Shown in pieces: positions 7,373 to 16,109 of a stretch of 64,000 nucleotides of DNA. The notes beneath the pieces are model-generated. The model searched no databases. It had not been told where the DNA came from and saw only the letters and a list, made by a program, of their open reading frames with translations. Made by a program: the position numbers and the translations under genes. Numbering within the stretch: the first letter of the stretch is position 1; every line of letters starts with the position of its first letter. The stretch is from Gloeobacter violaceus PCC 7421 (GTDB lineage: Bacteria > Cyanobacteriota > Cyanobacteriia > Gloeobacterales > Gloeobacteraceae), in NCBI RefSeq assembly GCF_000011385.1, contig NC_005125.1:186001-250000 (forward strand), in the 5' to 3' direction.

Positions 7373-8348
7373 TCAGCCGGCCTGGGCTTGGCGGGCTTGG
7401 GTGTCGAAGGGCCGACCGGACTGCAGGACCCCGAAAGCATAGTGCAACAGTTTGCGCATCACTGCACCGACAACACACATTTTTGTCTTGCCTGCTGCTA
7501 ACAATCGCTCACTAAATTCTTGAATCTTCGGGTTATAGCGCAGCGCCACAATCGCAGGACAGTACAGAGCCTTGCGAATACGGCTGTTGCCCATCTTCGA
7601 CAAGTGAGTCCGGCCCGAGATACTTGTACCAGACTGATACTGGCGGGGCGACAACCCAGCAAAGGCAGCCAGTTGTCGAGCATTGCCGAAGGGGGCAAAA
7701 CCGAGCAACTCTCCCAACAACCGGGCGGCTGTCAACTCAGCAATCCCCGGAATTGAACAGAGCAATTGTTGTTGGTGCTTCAGATCAGGATGCTGCTCAA
7801 AGTGTTCGCGAATTTGTTGTTTGACCTGAGCTATCTGCTGGTCGAGGAAACTGAGCATCTGCTCAATGGAGCTTTTGACCTCCGCACACACTTGAGGCAT
7901 CTGCCGGCGGTTCTCCTCCTGCTGGCGCATCTGCTGAAGACCCTCGAAACGACGTAGCAGGCTTTGCAGGACGAGCACGGCCTCGGCAGGTGGCTGCCAG
8001 GTCTGTGGGTGTAGAGCCGCACAAAAGTGCGCAATTACCGTGGCATCGAGCTGGTCGGTCTTGCTACGTTGCATCTGAGCTTGGGCGTACCCTTTGATGC
8101 GTTTGGGGTTCACGGCTGACTGTATGACCCTGTTAATGCAGATAATGAGCCAGAGCTTGCTGATAGCCACCAGTGGCTTCCATGCAAGCATGTATGTGTT
8201 GGAGTTGCTGCTGATTGAGCCAGTCACACAGTTGTTCAAATCCGGTGGGGGAATTTTGGAAGCTCTTGGAGCGCAACTTGCCCGCGACGAGCAGCGCAGC
8301 CTGAAAGGACAGCTTCGCAATGTCGATTCCCAAAACAGCCTCATTCAA
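7373..8348 (-). pseudogene. IS110-family transposase (DEDD), disrupted
   Basis: An IS110-type transposase/recombinase. The N-terminal DEDD domain shows GIDIAKLSF, MEATGGY and KTDQLDA; the C-terminal domain shows SIPGIAELTAARLLGE and the GLSPRQYQSG region. The likely start is the TTG at 8348, which follows AGGAGG. The frame is broken: after YQQALAHYLH a TAA (8133-8135) replaces the expected Glu codon, and a one-base insertion a little downstream (about 8110-8118) shifts the frame before the VNPKRIKGYA block. The remaining C-terminal frame is intact to the stop at 7373. Such enzymes act with a bridge RNA encoded at the element end. Confidence 0.85.
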
Positions 8349-8675
8349 TGGAAATACCTCCTGTTCAGATACGAGCACAGAGCTGCATGGAGTAAGTACT
8401 TGTTCGGACCATCCTTGTGCATGCAAGAGCAATAGCGAGAATTGTCTTAAGATACCGTCCGCTCTGAGGGAACAAGTGTGAGGGGCGGACGCTCCTCTCC
8501 CGAGCGGGCGCGTAGCCAAAGGATGTCAGCAGCGTTCCGGTCCCCGCCTACTCTGGTTGCCCTGAGTAGATTTTATCGAGAGATCTCCCGACCCCAAGAA
8601 CATACAAGAATGTCAATAAGCATCAGCAAGGAAACCGGAGAACGGCAGCCCCTATCTTGGTACACAGATAGCAGC
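8349..8675. other. Non-coding flank of the IS110 element; possible bridge-RNA region
   Basis: 327 bases without a supportable gene. In IS110-group elements the long non-coding left end upstream of the recombinase encodes the bridge RNA, and this stretch is in that position on the - strand. It contains several short GC-rich self-complementary segments, for example around 8474-8510. I cannot define the element end or the RNA loops by eye. Confidence 0.35.
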
Positions 8676-8705
8676 AGGCGGCCTGGAAAGATTTCCAAGC
8701 CGCCT
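8676..8705 (-). terminator. Hairpin downstream of the sigma factor gene
   Basis: A 14-bp inverted repeat with one mismatch (AGGCGGCCTGGAAA at 8676-8689 with TTTCCAAGCCGCCT at 8692-8705), located 34 bases after the sigma gene stop. No T-run follows, so efficiency is uncertain. Confidence 0.5.
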
Positions 8706-8738
8706 AAGAAATTTGGCACCGGATGTCCGGAACCTGTT

Positions 8739-9689
8739 CTAAATCCCGATCCAGTCCTGCAGGCGCTGGCGCTGGCGGACCCGGCGCAGTTTGCGGAAGG
8801 CTTTGGCCTGGATCTGGCGGATGCGCTCGCGCGAAAGGTCGAACATTCTGCCCACCTGATCGAGGGTGCGCTGCTGGCCGTCGCGCAGCCCGAAGCGCAA
8901 CTGCAAAATGTCGCGCTCGCGGGGCGTGAGATGCCGATCCAATAGATCGCTCACCTCGACGCGCATCGACTCGCGGTCGATGTGCACGTCGGGCTGGTCG
9001 GTCTGGCTGTCTTCAATGAGATGAATCAGCTCGGTGTCTTCCTCTTTGCCGACGGTGATGTTGAGGGACACGGTGCGCCGGGCGGCGCGCAGGATGTGCT
9101 CAAGATCCTCTTCGGCCAATTCCAGCGCCTCGGCCAGTTCCCCCTGGCTCGGCGTGCGGCCCAATTCCTGGGCGAGGGTGCGACGGACCTTTTTGACGCG
9201 GTTGATTTTTTCGACCAGATGCACCGGCAGACGCACGGTGCGCGCCTGGGAAGCGACCGCCCGGGTAATCGCCTGGCGGATCCACCAGTAGGCGTAGGTC
9301 GAGAACTTGTAACCGCGCTCGTGCTCGAATTTTTCGGCGGCGCGAATCAGGCCCATCGAGCCTTCCTGGATCAGATCCAGGAACGGCACGCCGCGGTTGA
9401 GATACTTTTTGGCAATCGACACGACCAGGCGCAGGTTGGCCTGCACCAGCTTGCGCTTGGCCCACTCGCCCTTGGGGCCGCCCTGGGCAATCGCCCGGGC
9501 GAGCATCACCTCTTCTTCGGGCTTGAGCAGGGGGATCCTGCCGATCTCTTGCAGGTAAAGCCCTACCGAGTCTCTCTCAAATGAAGCGCTTTGCCGAGTT
9601 TTGCGGGCCTCTGCCGGCTTGCCCTGTGCTGTTTCTGCCACGGTCGGTACCCCATGCCGATTGAATAGCGTTCCCCGTGCACTCATCAT
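8739..9689 (-). CDS. Group 2 RNA polymerase sigma factor (RpoD-like)
   Basis: A 316-residue sigma-70 family protein. Region 1.2 has [16 protein letters not shown]. Region 2 has [28 protein letters not shown] and the -10 recognition helix [13 protein letters not shown]. Region 3 follows, and region 4 has [15 protein letters not shown] and the [22 protein letters not shown]. The length and the lack of a long region 1.1 fit the non-essential group 2 sigma factors (SigB-E type) of cyanobacteria that respond to stress, light or nutrient state. The ATG at 9689 is preferred to upstream in-frame starts because GAGGGG precedes it by seven bases. A TTG/ATG-rich upstream extension to 9809 is unlikely to be translated. 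Confidence 0.93.
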   Translation of the reverse strand: MMSARGTLFNRHGVPTVAETAQGKPAEARKTRQSASFERDSVGLYLQEIGRIPLLKPEEEVMLARAIAQGGPKGEWAKRKLVQANLRLVVSIAKKYLNRGVPFLDLIQEGSMGLIRAAEKFEHERGYKFSTYAYWWIRQAITRAVASQARTVRLPVHLVEKINRVKKVRRTLAQELGRTPSQGELAEALELAEEDLEHILRAARRTVSLNITVGKEEDTELIHLIEDSQTDQPDVHIDRESMRVEVSDLLDRHLTPRERDILQLRFGLRDGQQRTLDQVGRMFDLSRERIRQIQAKAFRKLRRVRQRQRLQDWIGI

Positions 9690-9825
9690 GGGGGAGCCCC
9701 TCGCGAATAGTCCACAGTTCTTCGCTTTTCGTAACCCAATGCAAGCAATATTCATCACAAAACGAGTACTTTTGCGATTGCCGCGGGCGCTTGCGCCACC
9801 CAAACTCATGTAACACTAGGTTGCA

Positions 9826-10932
9826 ATGCCGATGCTGACGAACCTGCAACGCACGTTGCTCACCTGGCTTTTATTGGTGGCTGCGGGCTGGGCGGCCCTC
9901 CAGGTACTGGAGTACTTTCGTGAATTCATCAGCGTCTTTGTGATCGCCGGGATCATTGCGTTCTTGTTGAGCTACCCGGTGGCGCTGTTGAGCAAACGCC
10001 TGCCGCGCTTCGCGGCGGTGTTGGTGGTCTACTCGAGCGCGGGGGTGGTGGTCGGTACCCTGGCGGTGGCCCTCGGACCGCTCGTCTCGCAGCAGACGGC
10101 GCAACTGATCGCTTCGCTGCCGGACATCATCCGCTCCGGTTCGCTGCAGTTGGAAGCGTTCTTGAAGTGGGCGCGCAACCTGGGGCTGCCGGTGGATGTC
10201 GATCGGTTGGTGGGCGGCTTCGGCCTCAGGCTGCAGGAGCAGCTGCAGGTGATCACCTCGCCGCAGTCGGTGGAATTTCTGCTGGGTACGTTCACCGGGG
10301 TGCTGAACTTTATCTTGATCCTGGTCATCGCCTTTTACATGCTGCTCGAAGGCGAGAAGCTCTGGCGCGAGGCGATCGGCTTTTTGCCCGCGAACATCCG
10401 GCTGCGTTTTTCTGAGTCGCTCCAGTACAACCTGCGCGGCTTTTTCACCGGTCAGCTCGTACTGGGTCTGTTTATGGCGCTGCTGCTCACACCCACTTAT
10501 CTATTCCTTAATGTGCCCTTCGGGCTGGTGCTGGCTCTGTTTGTGGGGACAATGGAGCTGATTCCGTTTATCGGCGCCACCCTCGGTATCGGCCTGGTCG
10601 TGATTATCTGCCTGACTCAGAATCTGTGGCTGGCGTTGTGGGTCCTTGCCGCCTCGGTGCTCATCCAGCAGATCAAAGACAACGTGCTCGCCCCGCGCAT
10701 CCTGGGTAACTTTACCGGACTGAGTCCCGTGCTCATCTTCGGCGCCCTGCTCATCGGCGCCAAGATCGCGGGTCTGCTGGGGGTGCTGCTGGCCATCCCG
10801 ATTAGCGGTGTGATCAAAAGCCTCTACGAGACCCTTGCTGTCAGCGATCCCCCGCCACGAGCGTTTCAGTCGCTGCCCAAACCGGCCTTTCGCAAGAGCC
10901 GTCCCCGTGACGGCGAGCAGGACAATGAGTGA
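9826..10932 (+). CDS. AI-2E / PerM family membrane transporter (UPF0118)
   Basis: A 368-residue polytopic membrane protein. It has an N-terminal pair of helices, a soluble amphipathic insert (about residues 95-150) and a C-terminal block of five or six helices including FGLVLALFVGTMELIPFIGATLG and IQQIKDNVLAPRILGNFTGLSP, the signature of the AI-2E/PerM family. Members are variously linked to autoinducer-2 export or Na+/H+ antiport; the substrate here is unknown. It is divergent from the sigma factor gene, with 136 bases between the two starts. The basic Pro-rich C-terminal tail is cytoplasmic by the positive-inside rule. Confidence 0.88.
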   Translation: MPMLTNLQRTLLTWLLLVAAGWAALQVLEYFREFISVFVIAGIIAFLLSYPVALLSKRLPRFAAVLVVYSSAGVVVGTLAVALGPLVSQQTAQLIASLPDIIRSGSLQLEAFLKWARNLGLPVDVDRLVGGFGLRLQEQLQVITSPQSVEFLLGTFTGVLNFILILVIAFYMLLEGEKLWREAIGFLPANIRLRFSESLQYNLRGFFTGQLVLGLFMALLLTPTYLFLNVPFGLVLALFVGTMELIPFIGATLGIGLVVIICLTQNLWLALWVLAASVLIQQIKDNVLAPRILGNFTGLSPVLIFGALLIGAKIAGLLGVLLAIPISGVIKSLYETLAVSDPPPRAFQSLPKPAFRKSRPRDGEQDNE

Positions 10933-11093
10933 CACTTCTCGCCCTTTGCGGACGAGAGTTCCCGGTTTGACGAGCCGACTTGTACGTACGTAGAAGTCGT
11001 TCTCTCTCCAGGCGTTCAAGAGGCGACAAAGTAGGGTCTCATCCTCTCTGAACAAGCATTCCAAGCATCGATACAGATAAGAAATTCGAAACA

Positions 11094-11900
11094 GTGCCCC
11101 GAGCCCAAACAAAAAAACGACGAAGAAGGCATGGTCTGCCTCGACCTCCAGATTGTACGTCCTCTGCCTGTGCTCCAGAGCCTACAGCCCAGCCACCCAC
11201 AGCCGCTTGCCATCGGCCGCCTGCACCCGCCCGCTCGCCAACTTCGAGCTTGTCCGCGGCGGTTCAGCCTTGGCCTTGCAGGTAAAACGGATGCTCCCCG
11301 GTCACCGTCGACGTGTCGCGCTCACCATTCCCACCCGTTTCGCGCGACTGCAGCCTGTAGACTGGCTGGCTGTCGAATTGGAAGGTGCTTTTGACCCTTC
11401 GCAGAGTTTGCTCGCCGGTCTGAAAGGTGCTCTTCACCCGGCGTAAACTCTGCTGGCCGGTCCGCTCGCTTCTGGCGAGGACCTTCTCGCCCGGTTCGAT
11501 TTGTTCGATGGGTTTGGCCCGGGTTTCGGTTTGGACCGCGGTCCCTTCGCCGAAACAGCCGTACGCTCGACTGGCGGCGACGATCCCATTTCTCAGACCG
11601 ATACCTGCTTTGGCAAACCCCCCGAACGGTACCAGAGCAAAACCAGAAGTCAACACCCCCGCCGCATCGCCCAGTGCCGCCGCCACCCCGACGCCCAGCA
11701 GGGCCGAGGGCACGTTCAAATCTGGGATCAATCCCCCGACATCTGCCAGCAGCTGCAACGCCCCGAGCACTCCGACCAGGTCCAGATGGGCAGAAAGAGG
11801 AGCCATCGAGGCGTTGACCTTGAAGCTCGACGAAGCCGTCAGATTCACCCCGGCCACCTTGACCACCAAGGGGTCGGTGCCGGCGTTCGTCGTTAACAGG
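11094..11900 (-). pseudogene. Decayed Rhs-Hint cassette (copy farthest from the intact gene)
   Basis: A degenerate copy of the 3' part of the Rhs gene at 22031-27898. Still readable are the last TIG strand (VVKVAGVNLTASSSFK), the pretoxin segment (VGVLGALQLLADVGGLIP) and the Hint start (GCFGEGTAVQT). Damage: a deletion in the AKAG..LRNG linker; an internal duplication that repeats the LRRVKSTFQ block; TGG to TGA at the GQGWTAAD position (about 11262); a frameshift after GER; and another stop in the later Hint segment. After the TYNLEVE..H.FFV block similarity ends and neither VHNEC nor a recognisable toxin tip can be found. No immunity gene follows. Confidence 0.75.
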
Positions 11901-12026
11901 ATACCTGGATCTGCATGACTTCAATGTTATCGGCTTGGATAGCCCGGTATAACAGGTATCAAACCCAACTCTTCAGTTCGCCAGTTAGGATTGCCTGTAA
12001 AACCTATTTTTCTATTACTTGTGTAT

Positions 12027-12512
12027 TCAGCTATTCACCAGAATCGCCCCCTTTTTCGAGGGATCAAAACCCCTTGGCCAAAGGGTTCTTAAGTTATAAA
12101 AAGCTCCCTCAAAATTCGCTTCTTCCAAGCGCTTGCACAGCATGTTCGCATCGCAAAGATTTGCGGCTTTAAAACTTGCCCAAGCGATATCTGCGCCTTC
12201 TAAATTCGCTTTTGTCAAATTCGCACCATCGAAATCCGTGGCAATTGGACGCGCCTTCGTTAGAATCGCCCCGGTGAGGTCTGCGTTTCTTAACCACGAG
12301 TTCATCATGCGCGATTCCGACAGATCGGCTTCTGCAAGGGATGCATCGTCAAAAATTGCGCCGCGCAAGTCCGCTTTTTGAAGATTGGCAGCTCTTAAAT
12401 TCACTCCGGATAGAATGGCACGGTGCAGGTTGTAGCCCTTCAAATCCGCTTTCTCAAGTGTATCAACTTGAAGATGAACTACTTCTCCGGTTTCACACTC
12501 GATCGAAATCAT
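12027..12512 (-). CDS. Pentapeptide-repeat protein, probable immunity to the ParB-like tip
   Basis: A 161-residue protein built largely of A(D/N)LXX pentapeptides, roughly residues 18-140 (for example LEKADLKGYNL, LRAANLQKADLRGA, LTKANLEGADIA), expected to form a right-handed quadrilateral beta-helix. Its ATG overlaps the stop of the preceding cassette in ATGA (12509-12512), so it is translationally coupled to the toxin tip. Position, coupling and AT-rich composition make it the candidate immunity protein. Pentapeptide proteins often mimic DNA or bind DNA-acting enzymes, which would suit a nuclease-type toxin; that link is inference. Confidence 0.8.
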   Translation of the reverse strand: MISIECETGEVVHLQVDTLEKADLKGYNLHRAILSGVNLRAANLQKADLRGAIFDDASLAEADLSESRMMNSWLRNADLTGAILTKARPIATDFDGANLTKANLEGADIAWASFKAANLCDANMLCKRLEEANFEGAFYNLRTLWPRGFDPSKKGAILVNS

Positions 12513-13479
12513 TTGCTTCCGTAATCCTCTATATCAATTTTTAAATCACCGAGAGCTTTGGGTTTGACACCTGCCCGCAGGACACCGGGTATTTGTGGCG
12601 GCACAGTTCCAAAAATTCTTCCTGCAACGTACCGGTGGTTTCCATCAATAATAACCCCATCGGCGACTTTGATGGCCGGGGGAGTGCTACCTGCTTCGAG
12701 AAGCCGAACATACCGTTCAACAACAGGAAGCGAAATGCTTCCTTGAAGGGTCTTCAAAGGCGCGTCTTGAAGCGCGGCTCTAATTATCTCTTCTGTAACC
12801 ACAGATGGGCACTCGTTGTGCACCCAGGCTTTGGAGTCGCCGACGAAGAAAGTGTGGTCCCTCTCAACTTCCAGATTGTAAGTCCTTTGCTTTTGCTCCT
12901 GCGCCTGCAGTCCGGCCACCCGCAGCCACTGGCCATCGACCGTCTGCACCCGCTCCCCGACTTGCAGCTTGTCTGCGGCTGTCCAGCCCTGGCCTTGGAG
13001 AAAGAACGGGTGCTCCCCGGTCACCGTCAGCACATCGCGGTCGCCGTTCCCATCGATTTCCCGCAACTCCAGCCGGTAGACCGGCCGGTTGTCGAATTGG
13101 AAGGTGCTCTTCACCCGGCGCAATGTCTGCTCACCAGTCTGCTCATTTCTGGCGAGGACTTTTTCGCCTGGCGCGACAAGCTCGATGGGTTTGGCCCCAG
13201 TCTCGGTCTGAACCTCGGTGCCTTCGGCGAAACACCCGCACGCCCGGCTCGCGGCGACGATCCCTCTGCTCAGACCGGTTCTGGCTTTGAGCAGACCTAC
13301 TCCAGCTTTGGCGAAGCCCCCGAACGGCACCAGAGCCAGGCCAGAAGCCAACGCCCCCGCCGCGTCAGTGCCGCTGCCACCCCGATGCCCAACAGAGCCG
13401 AGGGCACGTTCAGCCCGGGGATCAGCCCGCCCACATCTGCCAGCAACTGCAACGCCCCGAACACACCCACCAAATTCAA
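12509..13479 (-). pseudogene. Rhs-Hint cassette with ParB/sulfiredoxin-like toxin tip, frameshifted
   Basis: A partial copy of the Rhs gene 3' end. From a TTG at 13479 it reads NLVGVFGALQLLADVGG...VAAAL; then four bases (GGTG) are missing relative to the other copies near 13370, shifting the frame. From AAGALASG onward a second frame is open through a complete Hint domain (CGCFAEGTEVQT, TVTGEHPFF, AWVHNEC) to the stop at 12509. The tip of about 100 residues contains VVERYVRLLEAG...GVIIDGNHRYVAGRIFG, a ParB/sulfiredoxin-like motif seen in polymorphic toxin nucleases. The Hint-toxin part looks functional if recombined into an intact 5' end, but the cassette has no good start of its own. Coupled to the pentapeptide immunity gene. 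Confidence 0.75.
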
Positions 13480-13521
13480 GCCTGCCCGAAGAGAAACGTT
13501 CCAATACGGCTACTAGGCAAG

Positions 13522-13872
13522 CTAGTTCTTGATTCGGCTTGCCTCCAACGCTCCTTTCTCCGTTGCTTCGAACCACGCAATTTCACCCAAGTTTGGGTCT
13601 CTACCCAAAGCATCCCATTCGTTCTCTATACGCTTAATAACTTCGATCGGTTGTATTTCCCAAACCACAAAACTCCCATCACTCGAAAAACTTCCAGCTT
13701 GAATCAATCCCTCCCGCAACAACTCTTCTATTATTTGCAGCGTTTGGTATCGAATCTTGGTTGAGTCATGTTGTTTGAGTAGTTTGTGGAAATGCCAAAC
13801 GACAGACCATAGGCCAACGTAGTCTTCACAACTCTCAACGAGAATGGAGTTGTGCACTGAACTCAGTGCCAC
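13522..13872 (-). CDS. Probable immunity protein (unknown family)
   Basis: A 116-residue soluble acidic protein with no recognised domain. It starts at ATG 13872, 13 bases after the stop of the cassette at 13886, in the same orientation. It is more AT-rich than the surrounding cassette backbone, the composition seen for all the small genes that follow toxin tips here. The sequence has a helical N-terminal half (YVGLWSVVWHFHKLL) and a strand-rich end (SFVVWEIQPIEVIKRI). Assigned as immunity purely from context. Confidence 0.65.
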   Translation of the reverse strand: MALSSVHNSILVESCEDYVGLWSVVWHFHKLLKQHDSTKIRYQTLQIIEELLREGLIQAGSFSSDGSFVVWEIQPIEVIKRIENEWDALGRDPNLGEIAWFEATEKGALEASRIKN

Positions 13873-13885
13873 GGCTCTTCCTCCA

Positions 13886-14884
13886 CTAAGGGTTAAATTT
13901 TATTTTTTTGAATGGAATTCCCGGAACGTTGATGTCTACTGTAGCAGCTGTTCGAGGACTTCGGGTTGCTTGTGTTCTAAGCCCGATGACACCGCCATCG
14001 GAGCGAATAATCCTGAGACCTGGGTACCCAGGATTCATCTCAACTCTTCCGCCTTGAGTCAACTTGTCAAACAGGTTGAGTGCTTCATATATGCCGCCTT
14101 GAACTTCTCTAATGCTTGGGCTGCTTCCCGGCTGTCCTATTGGATTACCGTAGGGCAACAAAATATCGGTTATGCACTCGTTATGCACCCAAGCACCGGT
14201 ATTGCCGACGAAGAAGGTGTAGTCCCTCTCAACTTCCAGATTGTACGTCCTTTGCCTCTGCTCCTGTGCTGCCAGTCCAACGACCCGCAACCACCGGCCA
14301 TCGACCGTCTGCACCCGCTCCCCGACTTGCAGCTTGTCTGCGGCTGTCCAGCCCTGGCCTTGGAGAAAGAACGGGTGCTCCCCGGTCACCGTCAGCACAT
14401 CGCGGTCGCCGTTCCCATCGATTTCCCGGGGTTTGGCCCCAGTCTAGGTCTGAACCTCGGTGCCTTCGGCGAAACACCCGCATGCCCGGCTCGCAGCGAC
14501 AATCCCATTTCTCAGACCGGTTCTGGCTTTGAATAGACCCACCCCGGCCTTGGCAAATCCCCCGAAAGGCAAGAATGTCAGTCCGAACCCGGCCGCACTG
14601 GCTGCGTCTCCGAGCACAACCGAAGCGCCGATGCCCAGCAAAGCCGAAGGCACGTTCAGACCGGGGATCAGCCCACCGACATCCGCCAGCAACTGCAACG
14701 CCCCCAACACCCCGACCAAGTCCAGGTGCGCTGATGGTGGGGCAGTCGAGGCGTTGACTTTCAAACTGGAGGCGGCCGTCAAGTTGACCCCAGCTGCCTT
14801 CACGACCAGAGGGCCGGTACTGGCGTTCTCCGGAAGCGAGACCTGGATCTGCGTGGCGCTGACCACCACCGTGGTGGCTGCCAT
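13886..14884 (-). pseudogene. Rhs-Hint cassette with nonsense codon and Hint deletion
   Basis: A copy of the Rhs 3' end beginning inside a TIG domain (VVVSATQIQVSLPEN) and continuing through the pretoxin segment to CGCFAEGTEVQT. There a GAG to TAG change (14444-14446) stops translation. In the same frame, 41 codons present in sister copies are missing between GAKP and REIDGNG, removing much of the Hint core. The rest (VTGEHPFF through AWVHNEC) and a tip of about 95 residues are open to 13886. The tip ends with GGVIGLRTQ...VDINVPGIPFKKIKF, a pattern I associate with RNase-like polymorphic toxin tips but cannot assign. Without splicing activity or readthrough this copy is silent. Confidence 0.8.
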
Positions 14885-14976
14885 GTCAGGGATGAGAACC
14901 TCGGCAGGACAAGATTGATACCGCCAAAAAGATCCCGATATGGCACAAAAAAGAAACGAAGATAATCAGTTATATA

Positions 14977-15513
14977 TTATTCGTCTGTTTGGAGTGATTC
15001 CGCCCCGTTGCTGACAGCATACTTCCATTTTCCTTTGTATTCGCTTTCAAACCAGATATACCTGTGATAAACCCCCCTAAAATGGTAGTCAAGCTTGTGA
15101 TGATCTTTGAACCAGCAGACTGAACCCTCTTTATCAAGGAGTACAACACCCTTCTCATAGATGAGCAAAATATCTTCGTAAACTGGTTCAAATTTTGTAT
15201 AATAAAGGCCGAAGTCGTCACATTCCTCTCGATTGAGTTGAATAGCAATGGTGAGCTTTTTTGCGACCGCGTCGAAATGATAAACGTCTTTTCCAGTATG
15301 ATTCAGCAGTATTCCGTAGCGCGAGTCTCCACTTTTCCAGAAGTCGATAAACATGCTTCCGGTTAATAGGCTACTGTGCTTGTAGTCAATAGGTAGGTCT
15401 TGTTCGGGATAAAACGTTACGCAAGCATCCCTCCAGCCAAAATCGAGATAGCCATGGCCCTCGAAGCTGATGCCATAGCTACCCGAACGAGCCGAGTCGG
15501 TTGTCTCAATCAT
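14977..15513 (-). CDS. Probable immunity protein for the PIN toxin
   Basis: A 178-residue protein with beta-rich, aromatic sequence (YGISFEGHGYLDFGW, VYHRYIWFESEYKGKWKYAV) and no signal peptide. Its ATG overlaps the stop of the PIN cassette by four bases (ATGA, 15510-15513), implying translational coupling as in classical toxin-immunity pairs. I do not recognise a named Imm family; the repeating strand pattern suggests a beta-propeller-like or WG-repeat-like fold, which is a guess. Low GC content compared with flanking backbone. Confidence 0.65.
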   Translation of the reverse strand: MIETTDSARSGSYGISFEGHGYLDFGWRDACVTFYPEQDLPIDYKHSSLLTGSMFIDFWKSGDSRYGILLNHTGKDVYHFDAVAKKLTIAIQLNREECDDFGLYYTKFEPVYEDILLIYEKGVVLLDKEGSVCWFKDHHKLDYHFRGVYHRYIWFESEYKGKWKYAVSNGAESLQTDE

Positions 15514-16109
15514 GGAGAGATCCTCGCTGCTCCGATACCCCCAAGTTTGACGAGCGCATTATAAAATGCTTTGTCAAAAGTGATCACTGGCGTTCCACTC
15601 AGTAAGCCAGTTGTACCAATAATCGCATCACCATCAAGTCCTTTGATAGAGCTGTAAGAAACGATCTTTGGATTGTTCATGAGTGTAAAATCAGAAATCG
15701 CTCTACGGAGTCTAGCCTGTGTTGTCACATCCACGGACTCCTCGAAAATTGGCAGCCTGCGAGCGACACTCGGGAGTCCGTCAAGTTCCCCTCTTGTCAC
15801 CAAATCTTGGAGTTCCATCAAGGTTTGGCGAGTGACGAAGGGTTTCTCTCCTGAGTTGATCAGTTTTAGAGCATCCTGGAATCGAATAACAGCATTGGTA
15901 TCCAAGAGTACTCTTCCACCTGCTTTAGCAAAGCCCCCAAATGGCACCAACGCCAGACCCGACAGCGCCGCCCCCGCCGCGTCTCCCAACACAATCGAAG
16001 CGCCGATGCCCAACAAAGCCGAGGGTACATTCAGACCAGGGATCAACCCACCGACATCTGCCAACAGCTGCAACACCCCCAACACCAGAAATGTTGAATC
16101 AATGGACAT
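15510..16109 (-). CDS. Hint-less Rhs cassette with PIN-domain nuclease tip
   Basis: The ORF starts in the end of the adjacent IS (MSIDSTFL) and runs directly into the pretoxin segment LGVLQLLADVGGLIPG...LVPFGGFAKAG. The usual Hint domain is absent: FAKAG is followed at once by a PIN-like domain of about 125 residues. Acidic residues expected for the metal site are visible in VLLDTNAVIRF, the LMELQDL glutamate, GLDGDAIIG and ITFDKAF. PIN domains are Mg2+-dependent RNases common in VapC toxins. The 5' end was cut off by the IS insertion at about 16085. Translationally coupled to the putative immunity gene. Release of the toxin from the carrier would need something other than Hint cleavage. Confidence 0.75.
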   Translation of the reverse strand: MSIDSTFLVLGVLQLLADVGGLIPGLNVPSALLGIGASIVLGDAAGAALSGLALVPFGGFAKAGGRVLLDTNAVIRFQDALKLINSGEKPFVTRQTLMELQDLVTRGELDGLPSVARRLPIFEESVDVTTQARLRRAISDFTLMNNPKIVSYSSIKGLDGDAIIGTTGLLSGTPVITFDKAFYNALVKLGGIGAARISP

